Origin: CAVPEW01 sp963703565
Lineage (GTDB): Bacteria > Actinomycetota > Acidimicrobiia > Acidimicrobiales > VFJN01
Direction: 5' to 3'
Assembly: GCA_963703565.1 (NCBI GenBank)
Contig: CAVPEW010000079.1
Coordinates: 1 to 64,000 of the forward strand
DNA: 64,000 nt
Under the pieces are notes generated by a model. The model searched no databases. It was not told the DNA's origin and saw only the letters and a list, made by a program, of their open reading frames with translations. The position numbers were made by a program, and so were the translations under genes. This document shows positions 42,195 to 50,282 of this stretch, one piece after another. Each line of letters starts with the position of its first letter. The stretch's first letter is position 1.

Positions 42195-43772
42195 GTGGCG
42201 GCGCCTAGACGGATCCTGGTCACCGAGCGGATAGCGGAAGCGGGCCTGGCCCGACTGCGCGCCGCCGGCCACGAGGTCGACGTTCGCGAGGGCCTCGACC
42301 CGACCGGTCTAGCGGAGGCGGTGGCCGGGGCGGCAGCGCTGATAATCCGCTCGGCCACCCGCGTGGACGCGGCGTTGCTGGCAGCCGCCGGACGTGACCT
42401 GGTCGTCGTGGGACGGGCGGGCATCGGGCTCGACAACGTCGATGTAGCCGCTGCCACCGAGGCCGGGGTGATGGTGGTCAACGCCCCGCAGTCCAACGTG
42501 TTGACCACCGCCGAGCACACCATGGCGATGCTGTTGGCCCAGGCCCGCCACATCCCGCAGGCGCACGCTGCCCTCGTCGCCGGCCGGTGGGAGCGATCGC
42601 GGTGGGAGGGTGTGGAGCTGGCCGACAAGACCCTGGGCATCGTGGGTCTCGGGCGGATCGGCACGCTGGTCGCCCAGCGGGCGCACGCCTTCGGGATGCA
42701 CCTCGTCGCCCACGATCCCTATGTGGCCCCCGAGCGGGCCCGGCGCCTCGACGTCGAGCTGCTGGACCTCGACGAGTTGGTGGCCACCGCCGACTTCGTC
42801 ACCCTGCACGTGGTCAAGACCCCCGAGACGATCGGGCTCGTCGGCGCCGACCTGCTGGCTCGGGCCAAGCCGGGGATCCGCTTCGTGAACGTCTCACGCG
42901 GCGGCGTGATCGACGAGGACGCCCTGGCCGACGCCATAGAGGCGGGAACCGTCGCGGGCGCAGCGCTCGACGTGTTCGCCACCGAGCCGACCACGTCGTC
43001 GCGGCTGTTCTCGTTGCCCGAGGTGGTGGTGACCCCGCACCTGGGGGCGTCCACAGCGGAGGCCCAGGCGAAGGCTGGCGAGTCGATCGCCGAGCAGGTC
43101 GAGCTCGCCCTCGCCGGTGAGTTCGTGCCCTTCGCCGTCAACGTCGCCGCCGCCGAGGCCTCGGCCACCGTCCGGCCATTCCTGGCCCTGGCGGAGGAGC
43201 TGGGGCGGCTCTACGCCTCGCTCGCCCAGTCGCTTCCACCCGTGCTCGAGGTCGAGTACCAGGGCCAGCTCGCCGACGCGGACACGCGGATCCTGACGTT
43301 GGCGGCGCTCAAGGGCCTGTTCGGCAAGGTCAGCGACGAGCCGGTCTCCTACGTAAACGCCCCCCGCATGGCCGCCGACCGCGGCATGGAGGTGCGTGAG
43401 TCCTCGACGGCCACGGCACGCGACTACGTCAACCTCCTCACGCTGCGCGGTGGCGGTCACGCCCTGGGCGGCACGCTGGCGGGGCTGCGCGGCGAGGCCC
43501 ACCTGGTGATGGTCGACGATCACTCCGTCGACCTGCCCCCGGCGGCCAACATGCTGGTGGTCCGCAACGACGACACGCCGGGCAAGATCGCCGTGGTCGC
43601 CACTGCGCTCGCCTCGGCTGGCGTGAACATCGCCGACATGGACGTGGGCCGCTCGCCCGACGGCCGCTCAGCGCTGATGGTCCTGGCCACCGACCGCCCG
43701 GTGCCCGCGGCGGTGCAGGACGCGATCAGAGCCGAGCTGGGCATCCTCGACGTGCGGGCCCTCAGCGACTGA
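42195..43772 (+). CDS. serA: D-3-phosphoglycerate dehydrogenase (long, ACT-containing form)
   Basis: SerA commits 3-phosphoglycerate to serine. The substrate domain has LIIRSATRVDAALL and VGRAGIGLDNVDVAAATEAG. NAD binding is GIVGLGRIGTLVAQRA, and catalytic residues lie in NVSRGGVIDEDAL, DVFATEP and TPHLGASTAEAQ. An intervening (ASB) domain and a C-terminal ACT domain (MLVVRNDDTPGKIAVVATAL) complete the 525-residue form known from Mycobacterium, where serine inhibits through ACT. GTG 42195 lies seven bases after a CAGACT -10-like hexamer and is probably leaderless. Confidence 0.95.
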   Translation: MAAPRRILVTERIAEAGLARLRAAGHEVDVREGLDPTGLAEAVAGAAALIIRSATRVDAALLAAAGRDLVVVGRAGIGLDNVDVAAATEAGVMVVNAPQSNVLTTAEHTMAMLLAQARHIPQAHAALVAGRWERSRWEGVELADKTLGIVGLGRIGTLVAQRAHAFGMHLVAHDPYVAPERARRLDVELLDLDELVATADFVTLHVVKTPETIGLVGADLLARAKPGIRFVNVSRGGVIDEDALADAIEAGTVAGAALDVFATEPTTSSRLFSLPEVVVTPHLGASTAEAQAKAGESIAEQVELALAGEFVPFAVNVAAAEASATVRPFLALAEELGRLYASLAQSLPPVLEVEYQGQLADADTRILTLAALKGLFGKVSDEPVSYVNAPRMAADRGMEVRESSTATARDYVNLLTLRGGGHALGGTLAGLRGEAHLVMVDDHSVDLPPAANMLVVRNDDTPGKIAVVATALASAGVNIADMDVGRSPDGRSALMVLATDRPVPAAVQDAIRAELGILDVRALSD

Positions 43773-43794
43773 CGTGCTGTGCCCGTGGGCGCTC

Positions 43795-43823
43795 TTGACG
43801 CGGCGTGCCTCGCGGGCGACCAT
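43795..43823 (+). promoter_or_regulatory. Promoter of the leuA leader (TTGACG-17-GACCAT)
   Basis: TTGACG (43795-43800) is a good -35. After 17 bases GACCAT (43818-43823) is a weak -10. The leader ATG follows nine bases later. Confidence 0.45.
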
Positions 43824-43832
43824 GGGTTCGTG

Positions 43833-43892
43833 ATGGCTGCCTCTGCCGCTTTCCGCGCGCCTTCGGCCACTGGCCTCCTGCTGCTTACCTAG
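43833..43892 (+). CDS. leuA leader peptide with four consecutive Leu codons
   Basis: The 19-residue frame reads MAASAAFRAPSATGLLLLT and stops at TAG. The CTC-CTG-CTG-CTT run directly before Thr-stop is a classic leucine sensor. The hairpin GGGCGAG (43892-43898) with CTCGCCC (43913-43919) begins at the stop codon, and a terminator follows. The layout copies the ilvB and leuB leaders. Confidence 0.82.
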   Translation: MAASAAFRAPSATGLLLLT

Positions 43893-43921
43893 GGCGAGCT
43901 GCCGCGCCGGCACTCGCCCCC

Positions 43922-43952
43922 GACCCCCTGCACTGCAGGGGGTCGTTTCGTC
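43922..43952 (+). terminator. Rho-independent terminator of the leuA attenuator
   Basis: A perfect 10-bp stem (GACCCCCTGC 43922-43931 with GCAGGGGGTC 43935-43944) has a 3-base loop and is followed by GTTTCGTCT. It is located about 50 bases before leuA. Confidence 0.8.
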
Positions 43953-44003
43953 TCCCGCCTCCGTTCCCACCTCCTCTCGCACCAAGTCACGGAAGGATCC
44001 GAC

Positions 44004-45722
44004 ATGGCCCCCGAGCCCGTCACCCCCAAGCCGATGCCCTTCGACCGCTATCGGCCGTTCCTCCCGCTGGAGCTGACCGATCGCACCTGGCCGGACCGGC
44101 GGATCGAGGTGGCGCCGCTGTGGTGCTCGGTCGACCTGCGTGACGGCAACCAGGCGCTGATCGACCCGATGGATCCGGCACGCAAGCGGCGCATGTTCGA
44201 CACCCTGGTCCAGACGGGCTTCAAGGAGATCGAGGTCGGCTTCCCCTCGGCCAGCCAGCCCGACTTCGACTTCGTGCGCCAGCTCGTCGAGGAGGACCTG
44301 ATCCCCGACGACGTCACGATCCAGGTCCTGACGCAGTGCCGCCCCGAGCTCATCGAACGCACCTACGACGCCGTACGTGGCGCCGATCGGGCGATCGTGC
44401 ACTTCTACAACTCCACGTCGATCCTGCAGCGCCGCGTCGTGTTCGGCCTCGACCGTGCCGGCATCACCCAGATCGCCACCGACGCGGCCCGCCTGTGTCG
44501 CAAGCTCGAGGACACCGTGGCGGGCACCGAGGTGCGCTACGAGTACTCGCCCGAGTCCTTCACCGGGACCGAGGTGGACTACGCGATCGAGATCTGCGCA
44601 GCGGTCACCGACGTGATCGAACCCGATCGCGAGGCCCGGCTGATCCTCAACCTCCCAGCGACCGTGGAGATGTACACGCCCAACGTATACGGCGACGTCA
44701 TCGAGTACTTCCACCGCCACGTGCCCCGGCGCGACCACGTGCTCATCTCGCTGCACCCCCACAACGACCGGGGCTGCGCCGTGGCGGCAGCCGAGCTCGG
44801 CGTCATGGCGGGGGCGGATCGGGTCGAGGGCACGCTGTTCGGCAACGGTGAGCGCACCGGCAACGTCGACGTGGTCACCCTTGCGATGAACCTGTTCAGC
44901 CAGGGTGTCGATCCCGGGCTGGACCTCTCCGACATCGACGCTCTGCGCCGGGTGGCGGAGTACTGCAACCGCCTCCCGGTCCACCCGCGGCACCCCTACG
45001 TGGGCGACCTGGTCTACACGGCGTTCTCGGGCAGCCACCAGGACGCCATCAAGAAGGGCCTGGCCGCTCTGGGCGAGGACTACGAGACCTGGGAGGTGCC
45101 GTACCTGCCCATCGACCCCAAGCACGTGGGACGCACCTACGAGGCGGTGATCCGGGTCAACAGCCAGTCCGGCAAGGGCGGCGTGGCCTACATCATGCAG
45201 GCCGAGCACGGTCTGGATCTGCCACGTCGGCTCCAGATCGAGTTCTCGCGCGCCATCCAGACGATCACCGAGGACACTGGCACCGAGATCTCGCCAACCG
45301 AGCTGTGGTCGACGTTCGAGTCCACCTACCTCGACCCCGACGGGGTGGTGAAGCTGATCGGCCACGAGACCACGACGGGCGCCGAGGGCTCGACCGTGGT
45401 CGCCCAGCTGCTCGTCGACGGGGAGCACCGCACGATCAAGGGCGAGGGCAACGGGCCTGTCTCGGCCTTCGTGGCCGGCGTCCAGGCCGACCTGGGTGTC
45501 GACCTCGAGGTGCTCGACTACAGCGAGCACGCCATCAGCTCGGGGACCGACGCCTCGGCGGCCGCCTACGTGGAGAGCCAGCGCGGCGACGGCACGACGC
45601 ACTGGGGCGTGGGGGTGGACGAGAGCATCCTCACGGCGTCGCTGCGCGCCGTGGTCAGCGCCCTCAACGCCCACCTGCGGGCGACGACCGCGGCGGAGCG
45701 GCGCGAGGCCTGGACCCTCTAG
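44004..45722 (+). CDS. leuA: 2-Isopropylmalate synthase
   Basis: LeuA condenses acetyl-CoA with 2-oxoisovalerate, the first leucine-specific step. This is the long actinobacterial form (572 aa). APLWCSVDLRDGNQALIDPM gives the metal-site Asp, then FKEIEVGFPSASQPDFDFV, LISLHPHNDRGCAVAAAELG with the metal His, and EGTLFGNGERTGNVD. A C-terminal LeuA allosteric domain (DGEHRTIKGEGNGPVSAFV) gives leucine feedback. The ATG has an upstream GGAAGGAT Shine-Dalgarno. Transcription is probably set by the attenuator at 43833-43952. The STAS gene's -10 box overlaps the leuA stop. Confidence 0.96.
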   Translation: MAPEPVTPKPMPFDRYRPFLPLELTDRTWPDRRIEVAPLWCSVDLRDGNQALIDPMDPARKRRMFDTLVQTGFKEIEVGFPSASQPDFDFVRQLVEEDLIPDDVTIQVLTQCRPELIERTYDAVRGADRAIVHFYNSTSILQRRVVFGLDRAGITQIATDAARLCRKLEDTVAGTEVRYEYSPESFTGTEVDYAIEICAAVTDVIEPDREARLILNLPATVEMYTPNVYGDVIEYFHRHVPRRDHVLISLHPHNDRGCAVAAAELGVMAGADRVEGTLFGNGERTGNVDVVTLAMNLFSQGVDPGLDLSDIDALRRVAEYCNRLPVHPRHPYVGDLVYTAFSGSHQDAIKKGLAALGEDYETWEVPYLPIDPKHVGRTYEAVIRVNSQSGKGGVAYIMQAEHGLDLPRRLQIEFSRAIQTITEDTGTEISPTELWSTFESTYLDPDGVVKLIGHETTTGAEGSTVVAQLLVDGEHRTIKGEGNGPVSAFVAGVQADLGVDLEVLDYSEHAISSGTDASAAAYVESQRGDGTTHWGVGVDESILTASLRAVVSALNAHLRATTAAERREAWTL

Positions 45723-45725
45723 GGT
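45720..45725 (+). promoter_or_regulatory. -10 box TAGGGT for the STAS gene
   Basis: TAGGGT, which includes the leuA stop codon, ends six bases before GTG 45732. Confidence 0.45.
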
Positions 45726-45731
45726 TCGGAC

Positions 45732-46052
45732 GTGGATGATCAGCGCGTCACGATCGAGTTCGGCGGCTCCCCCGGTGGGGGGCTGGCGGTGCAGATCCAC
45801 GGCGATCTCGACCTGACCACCGCCGACGACGCCCGTTCGCGCCTCGAGGCCATCGTGGCGGGGGCCGACGGCGATGTCGTGCTCGACCTGGCCGGGCTCG
45901 GCTTCATCGACTCCACCGGCCTCGGCGCGCTGGTCGCTGTGCAGAACCGGGCTTCGCAGGTCCCGGTAACCGTGCGGCTCACAGGCGTGTCCAGCCAGGT
46001 CCGCCGGGTCATGGAGATCACAAGGCTCGACGAGCTGTTCGAGATCGTCTGA
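45732..46052 (+). CDS. STAS-domain anti-anti-sigma factor (RsbV/SpoIIAA-like)
   Basis: This 106-residue single STAS domain has LAVQIHGDLDLTTADDARSR, VVLDLAGLGFIDSTGLGALV, where the Ser of DSTGLG is the usual phosphorylation site, and a C-terminal RRVMEITRLDELFEIV. Unphosphorylated, it would bind an RsbW-type kinase and free the sigma factor. It is convergent with the sigma/anti-sigma pair at 46096-47259, so all parts of a partner switch lie together. Confidence 0.88.
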   Translation: MDDQRVTIEFGGSPGGGLAVQIHGDLDLTTADDARSRLEAIVAGADGDVVLDLAGLGFIDSTGLGALVAVQNRASQVPVTVRLTGVSSQVRRVMEITRLDELFEIV

Positions 46053-46095
46053 GGCCCCCTGCCCGGCAGCACCTGCCCGCTGGCGTGTCGCGCGC

Positions 46096-46873
46096 TCAGG
46101 GCTCCTCTGGCAGAACGTCGTCGCCGAGCTGGTCGCGGAGCTGCAGCAGGGCCCGGCGCAGCAGTCGGCTCACGTGCATCTGGGAGATGCCGATCCGCTC
46201 GGCGATCTCGGACTGGGTCAGATCCTCGTAGAAGCGGAGGCGCACGATCGTCGCCTCGCGCTCGGGCAGTGCCTCGAGCAGGTCGGCCACCACCACGCGG
46301 GCCTCGCTGCGGACGAAGCCGAGCTTCTCGGTCGCCAAGCGTGTCGCCCAGCGTGCGCGCGTCGGGCTCATCGCTGGCGCGCGGGGCGTCGAGGCTGGCA
46401 CCGCGGTACGCGGCGGAGGCCTCGAGCGCCTCGAGGATCTCGTCGTGGCTGGCACCGAGGGCGGTTGCAAGCTCGGCCACGGTCGGGGCTCGACCGAGCT
46501 CTTGGACCATGCGCTCGGTGGTCGAACGGACCTCGAGGTGGCGCTCCTGGGTGGCGCGCGGCGGCCTGACGGTCCACGTCCGGTCCCGGAACCAGCGCTT
46601 GAGCTCCCCGTTGACGGTCCTGCTTGCGAAGGCCGAGAACGGGATGCCGCGCTCGAGGTCGAAGCGCTCCACGGCCTTGAGGATGCCGAGCAGGGCGACC
46701 TGGCGCAGGTCGTCGTCCTCGACCCCGCGGCCCGAGTAGTCCCGCGCGATGGCCAGCGCCAGGCCTCGGTGAGCCTCGACGAGAGCGTTGCGCACCGCCC
46801 GCCGGCCCGTGGCCCGGTACTCGGCGAACAGGCCGGCGATCTCGTCGGGCCCGGGGTCCCCGGCGCGCGCCAT
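46096..46873 (-). CDS. RNA polymerase sigma factor of the SigB/SigF/SigG group, with one frameshift
   Basis: This is a general-stress-type sigma factor of ~258 residues. Region 2 is YSGRGVEDDDLRQVALLGIL with KAVERFDLERGIPFSAFAS, region 3 follows (TTERMVQELGRAPTVAELA), and region 4 is PEREATIVRLRFYEDLTQSE with IAERIGISQMHVSRLLRRAL. Between TLGDTLG and TEKLGFVRSEARVVV the frame changes; removing one base near 46333 joins the two. The ATG at 46873 overlaps the stop of the anti-sigma gene (TGATG). The lesion is in a conserved linker, so error is the simpler explanation. Confidence 0.88.
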
Positions 46874-47259
46874 CAGCTTGCGGAGAGTCGCTTGCGCAGC
46901 GTGAACCGGCGGTCGCCGTCGCCGTGGTCGAAGGCGTGCTCGTCGACGACGACTCGCAGGATCTCCAGAGCGAGGTCCTCGGGCCCGCCGATCGGCCCGC
47001 CGCCGGGCCGGTGGCCCGACACCGTGACCGACGAGCCGTCGTTGGCGAAGCTCAGCTCGATCAGGGTGCCGGGCTCCTCGGCACCCTCGACGAGCAGGGC
47101 GAACAGCTCGTTGACGGCGATGCGCACGTCCTCCACGCCGTCCACGTCGAAGCCGGCGTCGTCGGCCATGGCCGCCGCGGTCAACCGTACCAACCGCACG
47201 TAACGCGACTGCGCGGGGACGCTCAGGCGAACGGGAGGCGTTGTCGTCACGGCCGGCAT
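46873..47259 (-). CDS. RsbW-like anti-sigma factor (HATPase_c domain)
   Basis: This 128-residue GHKL-type ATP-binding protein has YVRLVRLTAAAMADDAGFDV and DVRIAVNELFALLVEGAEEP, where the N-box Asn-Glu pair is at NEL. A shortened C-terminal half follows (LALEILRVVVDEHAFD). It should bind and inhibit the co-transcribed sigma factor and phosphorylate the STAS partner. The G-box seems degenerate, as in other actinobacterial RsbW relatives. The start ATG 47259 lies next to a GGTAACGGGG element in the divergent spacer. Confidence 0.82.
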   Translation of the reverse strand: MPAVTTTPPVRLSVPAQSRYVRLVRLTAAAMADDAGFDVDGVEDVRIAVNELFALLVEGAEEPGTLIELSFANDGSSVTVSGHRPGGGPIGGPEDLALEILRVVVDEHAFDHGDGDRRFTLRKRLSAS

Positions 47260-47309
47260 GGTAACGGGGTGTGTCCGCGGCCCCGTCGGCTGGGTAACGA
47301 GGCGTCGGA

Positions 47310-47753
47310 ATGCCCTTGGCCGCCGACATCTGCTTACCCGTTGCGCCCGAATCCGTCTCCGCTGCCCGCCTCGTGCTCGAACGGTCCCTGCAGGCGCGCC
47401 ATGTCGACCCCGACACGGTCGCCGACGTAGTGCTCGCCACCGTCGAGGCCTGCACCAACGTCGTGCGCCACTCCGGGGACTGCAGCGCCTACCGGTTGCG
47501 GGTCATCGTCGAGGAGGACCGCTGCGAGGTCGAGGTGGTCGACCGAGGGGTCGGGTTCCGCCCGGGCCCCGTGGCGCTGCCGCCGGTCACGGCCGAGCGC
47601 GGCCGAGGGATGGCGATCATGCAGGCGCTGGTCGACCGGGCCGAGATCCGTTCCGAGCCGCATCACGGCACCACGGTTAGGCTCTCCAAGCGCTTCCGGA
47701 GCGAGCCCGGTAGCGAGCAGCGGGCCACGGAGGGGCGCAAGCCGTCCGGGTAG
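47310..47753 (+). CDS. Second RsbW-like ATP-binding protein (HATPase_c)
   Basis: This 147-residue protein has ARLVLERSLQARHVDPDTVA, the N-box VVLATVEACTNVVRHSG, the G1 box VVDRGVGFRPGP, the G2 box RGRGMAIMQALVDRAEI and the ending HGTTVRLSKRF, a complete GHKL fold. It is an anti-sigma-factor kinase candidate separate from the one at 46873. It is divergent from the sigma operon. A GGGTAAC element at 47292-47298 upstream of ATG 47310 resembles the -10 of SigB/SigF-type promoters (GGGTAY), so it may be under control of the neighbouring sigma factor. Confidence 0.8.
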   Translation: MPLAADICLPVAPESVSAARLVLERSLQARHVDPDTVADVVLATVEACTNVVRHSGDCSAYRLRVIVEEDRCEVEVVDRGVGFRPGPVALPPVTAERGRGMAIMQALVDRAEIRSEPHHGTTVRLSKRFRSEPGSEQRATEGRKPSG

Positions 47754-47761
47754 CCGGGCGG

Positions 47762-48352
47762 TCAGACCGCGGGAAGGTAGGCGGGACGAGTCGACTCGTA
47801 GCGTTCGATCTCGTCGGTGTGGCGCAAAGTGAGCCCGACGTCGTCGAGGCCCTCGAGGAAGCGTTCGCGGGTCGCGTCGTCGAGGGCGAACGGCACCTCC
47901 AGATCGAGACGTGGCACCGAGAGCAGCCGGCGGTCGACGTCGACGGTGAGAACCAGCGAGGGGTCGGCGTCCACGGCGTCGAGCAGGGACCGGCCGGTCG
48001 CGGAGTCGACCTGGACCGGCACGAGCCCGTTCTTGGTGCAGTTGTTGCGGAAGATGTCGCCGAAGCGGGGGCTGATCACCGCCCGGAAGCCGTAGTCCAT
48101 GATCGCCCACACCGCGTGCTCGCGCGAAGAGCCCGTGCCGAAGTTTGGCCCTGCCACCAAGATGGTGGCTCCGGCGAAGCGCTCGTCGTTGAGCACGAAG
48201 GAGCGTTCGTCGCGCCACGAGGAGAACAGCCCGGCGCCGAAGCCGGTGCGCTCCACCCGCTTGAGCCACTCGGCGGGGATGATCTGGTCGGTGTCCACGT
48301 CGGAGCGGTCGAGGGGCACCGCGGTACCGGTGACCACCTGCACGGCTTGCAT
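47762..48352 (-). CDS. leuD: 3-Isopropylmalate dehydratase small subunit
   Basis: LeuD forms the swivel domain of isopropylmalate isomerase. Seen are TGTAVPLDRSDVDTDQIIPA at the N-terminus, the conserved GPNFGTGSSREHAVWAI, and ISPRFGDIFRNNCTKNGLVPV. The 196 residues are normal for the bacterial heterodimeric enzyme. The ATG overlaps the leuC stop (TGATG). Confidence 0.95.
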   Translation of the reverse strand: MQAVQVVTGTAVPLDRSDVDTDQIIPAEWLKRVERTGFGAGLFSSWRDERSFVLNDERFAGATILVAGPNFGTGSSREHAVWAIMDYGFRAVISPRFGDIFRNNCTKNGLVPVQVDSATGRSLLDAVDADPSLVLTVDVDRRLLSVPRLDLEVPFALDDATRERFLEGLDDVGLTLRHTDEIERYESTRPAYLPAV

Positions 48353-49779
48353 CAGTCGAGGTCTCCCGGGGTGGCGAAGCGGCCGGCCACGGCGGTGGCG
48401 GCGGCAACGGTGGGCGACACCAGGTGGGTTCGCCCGCCGCGGCCCTGGCGACCTTCGAAGTTGCGGTTGCTGGTGGACGCCGAGCGCTCGCCGGGCGCCA
48501 GCTTGTCGGGGTTCATGGCCAGACACATCGAGCAGCCGGGCTGGCGCCAGTCGAAGCCGGCGTCGATGAAGATCCTGTCGAGCCCCTCGGCCTCGGCCTG
48601 GGCCTTGACCGCGTGCGAGCCGGGGACCACCAGGGTCCTCACCCCCTCGTGGACCCGGCGACCCCGGGCGACCTCGGCCGCGGCACGCAGGTCCTCGATC
48701 CGGGCGTTGGTGCACGAGCCGATGAACACGGTGTCCACGGCTATCTCGCGCATCGGCGTCCCCGGCTCGAGGCCCATGTACGCCAGGGCCCGACCGGCCG
48801 CTTCGCGCGCCGAGGATTCGTCGAAGGAGTCGGGTTCGGGCACCGCGCCCTCGATGGTGACCACCTGGGCGGGGTTCGTGCCCCAGGTCACCTGGGGGGT
48901 CAGGGTGGTGGCGTCGAGGTGGACCTCGCGGTCGAAGACCGCGCCGTCGTCGGTGGGCAGCGTCGACCAGTCGGCCACCGCCTCGTCCCAGTCGCGGCCG
49001 TGCGGGACGTTGGGTCGACCCTCGAGGTAGGCGAACGTGACGTCGTCGGGGGCGATGAGACCAGCCTTGGCGCCGCCTTCGATCGACATGTTGCAGATCG
49101 TCATGCGGCCCTCCATCGACAGGGATCGGATGGTGGACCCGCGGTACTCGATGATCGAGCCGATGCCGCCGCCGGTGCCGATCAGGCCGATCACCGCCAG
49201 CACCACGTCCTTGGCTGTGACCCCCTCGCCCAGGTCCCCCTCGACGGTCACGGCCATGGTGCCCGGGCGCGCCTGGAGCAGGGTCTGGGTCGCCAGGACG
49301 TGTTCGACCTCGCTGGTGCCGATGCCGAAGGCCAGGGCCCCGAACGCACCGTGGGTCGAGGTGTGGCTGTCTCCGCAGACGATCGTGGAACCGGGCAGGG
49401 TGCGGCCCTGTTCGGGTCCGATGATGTGCACGATGCCCTGGCCGGGATCACCCATGCCGTAGTGGGTGATCCCGAACTGGGCCGTGTTGGCCGCCAGGAC
49501 CTCGAGCTGGCGCGCCGAGATCGGGTCCTCCACGGGACCGTCGATCGCCTCGGTCGGCACGTTGTGGTCCGCGGTGGCCACGGTCAGCTCGGGGCGGCGC
49601 ACCCCTCGGTGGGCCAGGCGCAACCCGTCGAAGGCCTGAGGGCTCGTCACCTCGTGGACCAGATGAAGGTCGATGTAGAGCAGGTCGGGCTCTCCGGGCG
49701 CCCTCCGTACCACGTGGCGGTCCCAGATCTTGTCGCTGAGGGTCCGCGCGGCTCGGGAGGTGCCGGAGGGGGATGCCAC
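48352..49779 (-). CDS. leuC: 3-Isopropylmalate dehydratase large subunit
   Basis: LeuC is an aconitase-type [4Fe-4S] enzyme that isomerises 2- to 3-isopropylmalate. Motifs are LLYIDLHLVHEVTSPQAFDG, CGDSHTSTHGAFGALAFGIG, and the cluster cysteines in FIGSCTNARIEDL and GCSMCLAMN, then SASTSNRNFEGRQG. Length is 475 residues. ATG 49779 is only 2 bases after the greA stop at 49782, with no leader peptide or terminator between. leuCD therefore seem to be transcribed with greA rather than from an attenuated leader. Confidence 0.95.
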   Translation of the reverse strand: MASPSGTSRAARTLSDKIWDRHVVRRAPGEPDLLYIDLHLVHEVTSPQAFDGLRLAHRGVRRPELTVATADHNVPTEAIDGPVEDPISARQLEVLAANTAQFGITHYGMGDPGQGIVHIIGPEQGRTLPGSTIVCGDSHTSTHGAFGALAFGIGTSEVEHVLATQTLLQARPGTMAVTVEGDLGEGVTAKDVVLAVIGLIGTGGGIGSIIEYRGSTIRSLSMEGRMTICNMSIEGGAKAGLIAPDDVTFAYLEGRPNVPHGRDWDEAVADWSTLPTDDGAVFDREVHLDATTLTPQVTWGTNPAQVVTIEGAVPEPDSFDESSAREAAGRALAYMGLEPGTPMREIAVDTVFIGSCTNARIEDLRAAAEVARGRRVHEGVRTLVVPGSHAVKAQAEAEGLDRIFIDAGFDWRQPGCSMCLAMNPDKLAPGERSASTSNRNFEGRQGRGGRTHLVSPTVAAATAVAGRFATPGDLD

Positions 49780-49781
49780 CG

Positions 49782-50252
49782 TCAGACCGCCTCTACGGCT
49801 TCGACGAACACGGCCAGCTCGGCACCGCTGGGGGCGGTGAAGCGCACGCGATCGCCCGGGCTCGCTCCGTTGAGGGCTTGACCCAGCGGGGATCCAGGGC
49901 TGATCACGTCGAGGTCCTGGCGCTCCTCGATGGAGCCGAACAGGAACCGCTCGGTGTCGTCGTCACCCTCGTAGCGGATCGACACGACCGTGCCGGGGCC
50001 CACGACGTCCCCGCCGGCTCCCTCGACGATCTCGGCGTTGTCGATCATGGCCGCCAGTTGGCGGATGCGGCCTTCCATCTTGCCCTGCTCCTCCTTGGCG
50101 GCGTGGTAGTCGCCGTTCTCGGAGAGGTCGCCGAGCTCGCGGGCCGCTTCGATCTTGCGGGCGATCTCCACCCGACCCCTGGTGACGAGGTCCTCGTGCT
50201 CGGTCCGGAGGCGGTCGAAGGCCGCCCGCGACAGGTGCTGGGTCTGAGCCAT
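49782..50252 (-). CDS. greA: Transcription elongation factor GreA
   Basis: GreA rescues backtracked RNA polymerase by stimulating transcript cleavage. The N-terminal coiled coil has LSRAAFDRLRTEHEDLVTRG and ARELGDLSENGDYHAAKEEQ; the acidic tip D and E residues lie in GDLSENGDY. The C-terminal FKBP-like domain has ISPGSPLGQALNGASPGD. Length is 156 residues. ATG 50252 lies nine bases after a TACGCT -10 box, so the mRNA is probably leaderless. It is directly upstream of leuCD. Confidence 0.95.
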   Translation of the reverse strand: MAQTQHLSRAAFDRLRTEHEDLVTRGRVEIARKIEAARELGDLSENGDYHAAKEEQGKMEGRIRQLAAMIDNAEIVEGAGGDVVGPGTVVSIRYEGDDDTERFLFGSIEERQDLDVISPGSPLGQALNGASPGDRVRFTAPSGAELAVFVEAVEAV

Positions 50253-50261
50253 GGCGCGACG

Positions 50262-50267
50262 AGCGTA
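50262..50267 (-). promoter_or_regulatory. -10 box TACGCT for greA-leuC-leuD
   Basis: The minus-strand TACGCT ends nine bases before ATG 50252. No other promoter is evident between greA and leuC. Confidence 0.45.
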
Positions 50268-50282
50268 GTGGGGTGCGTCCGG

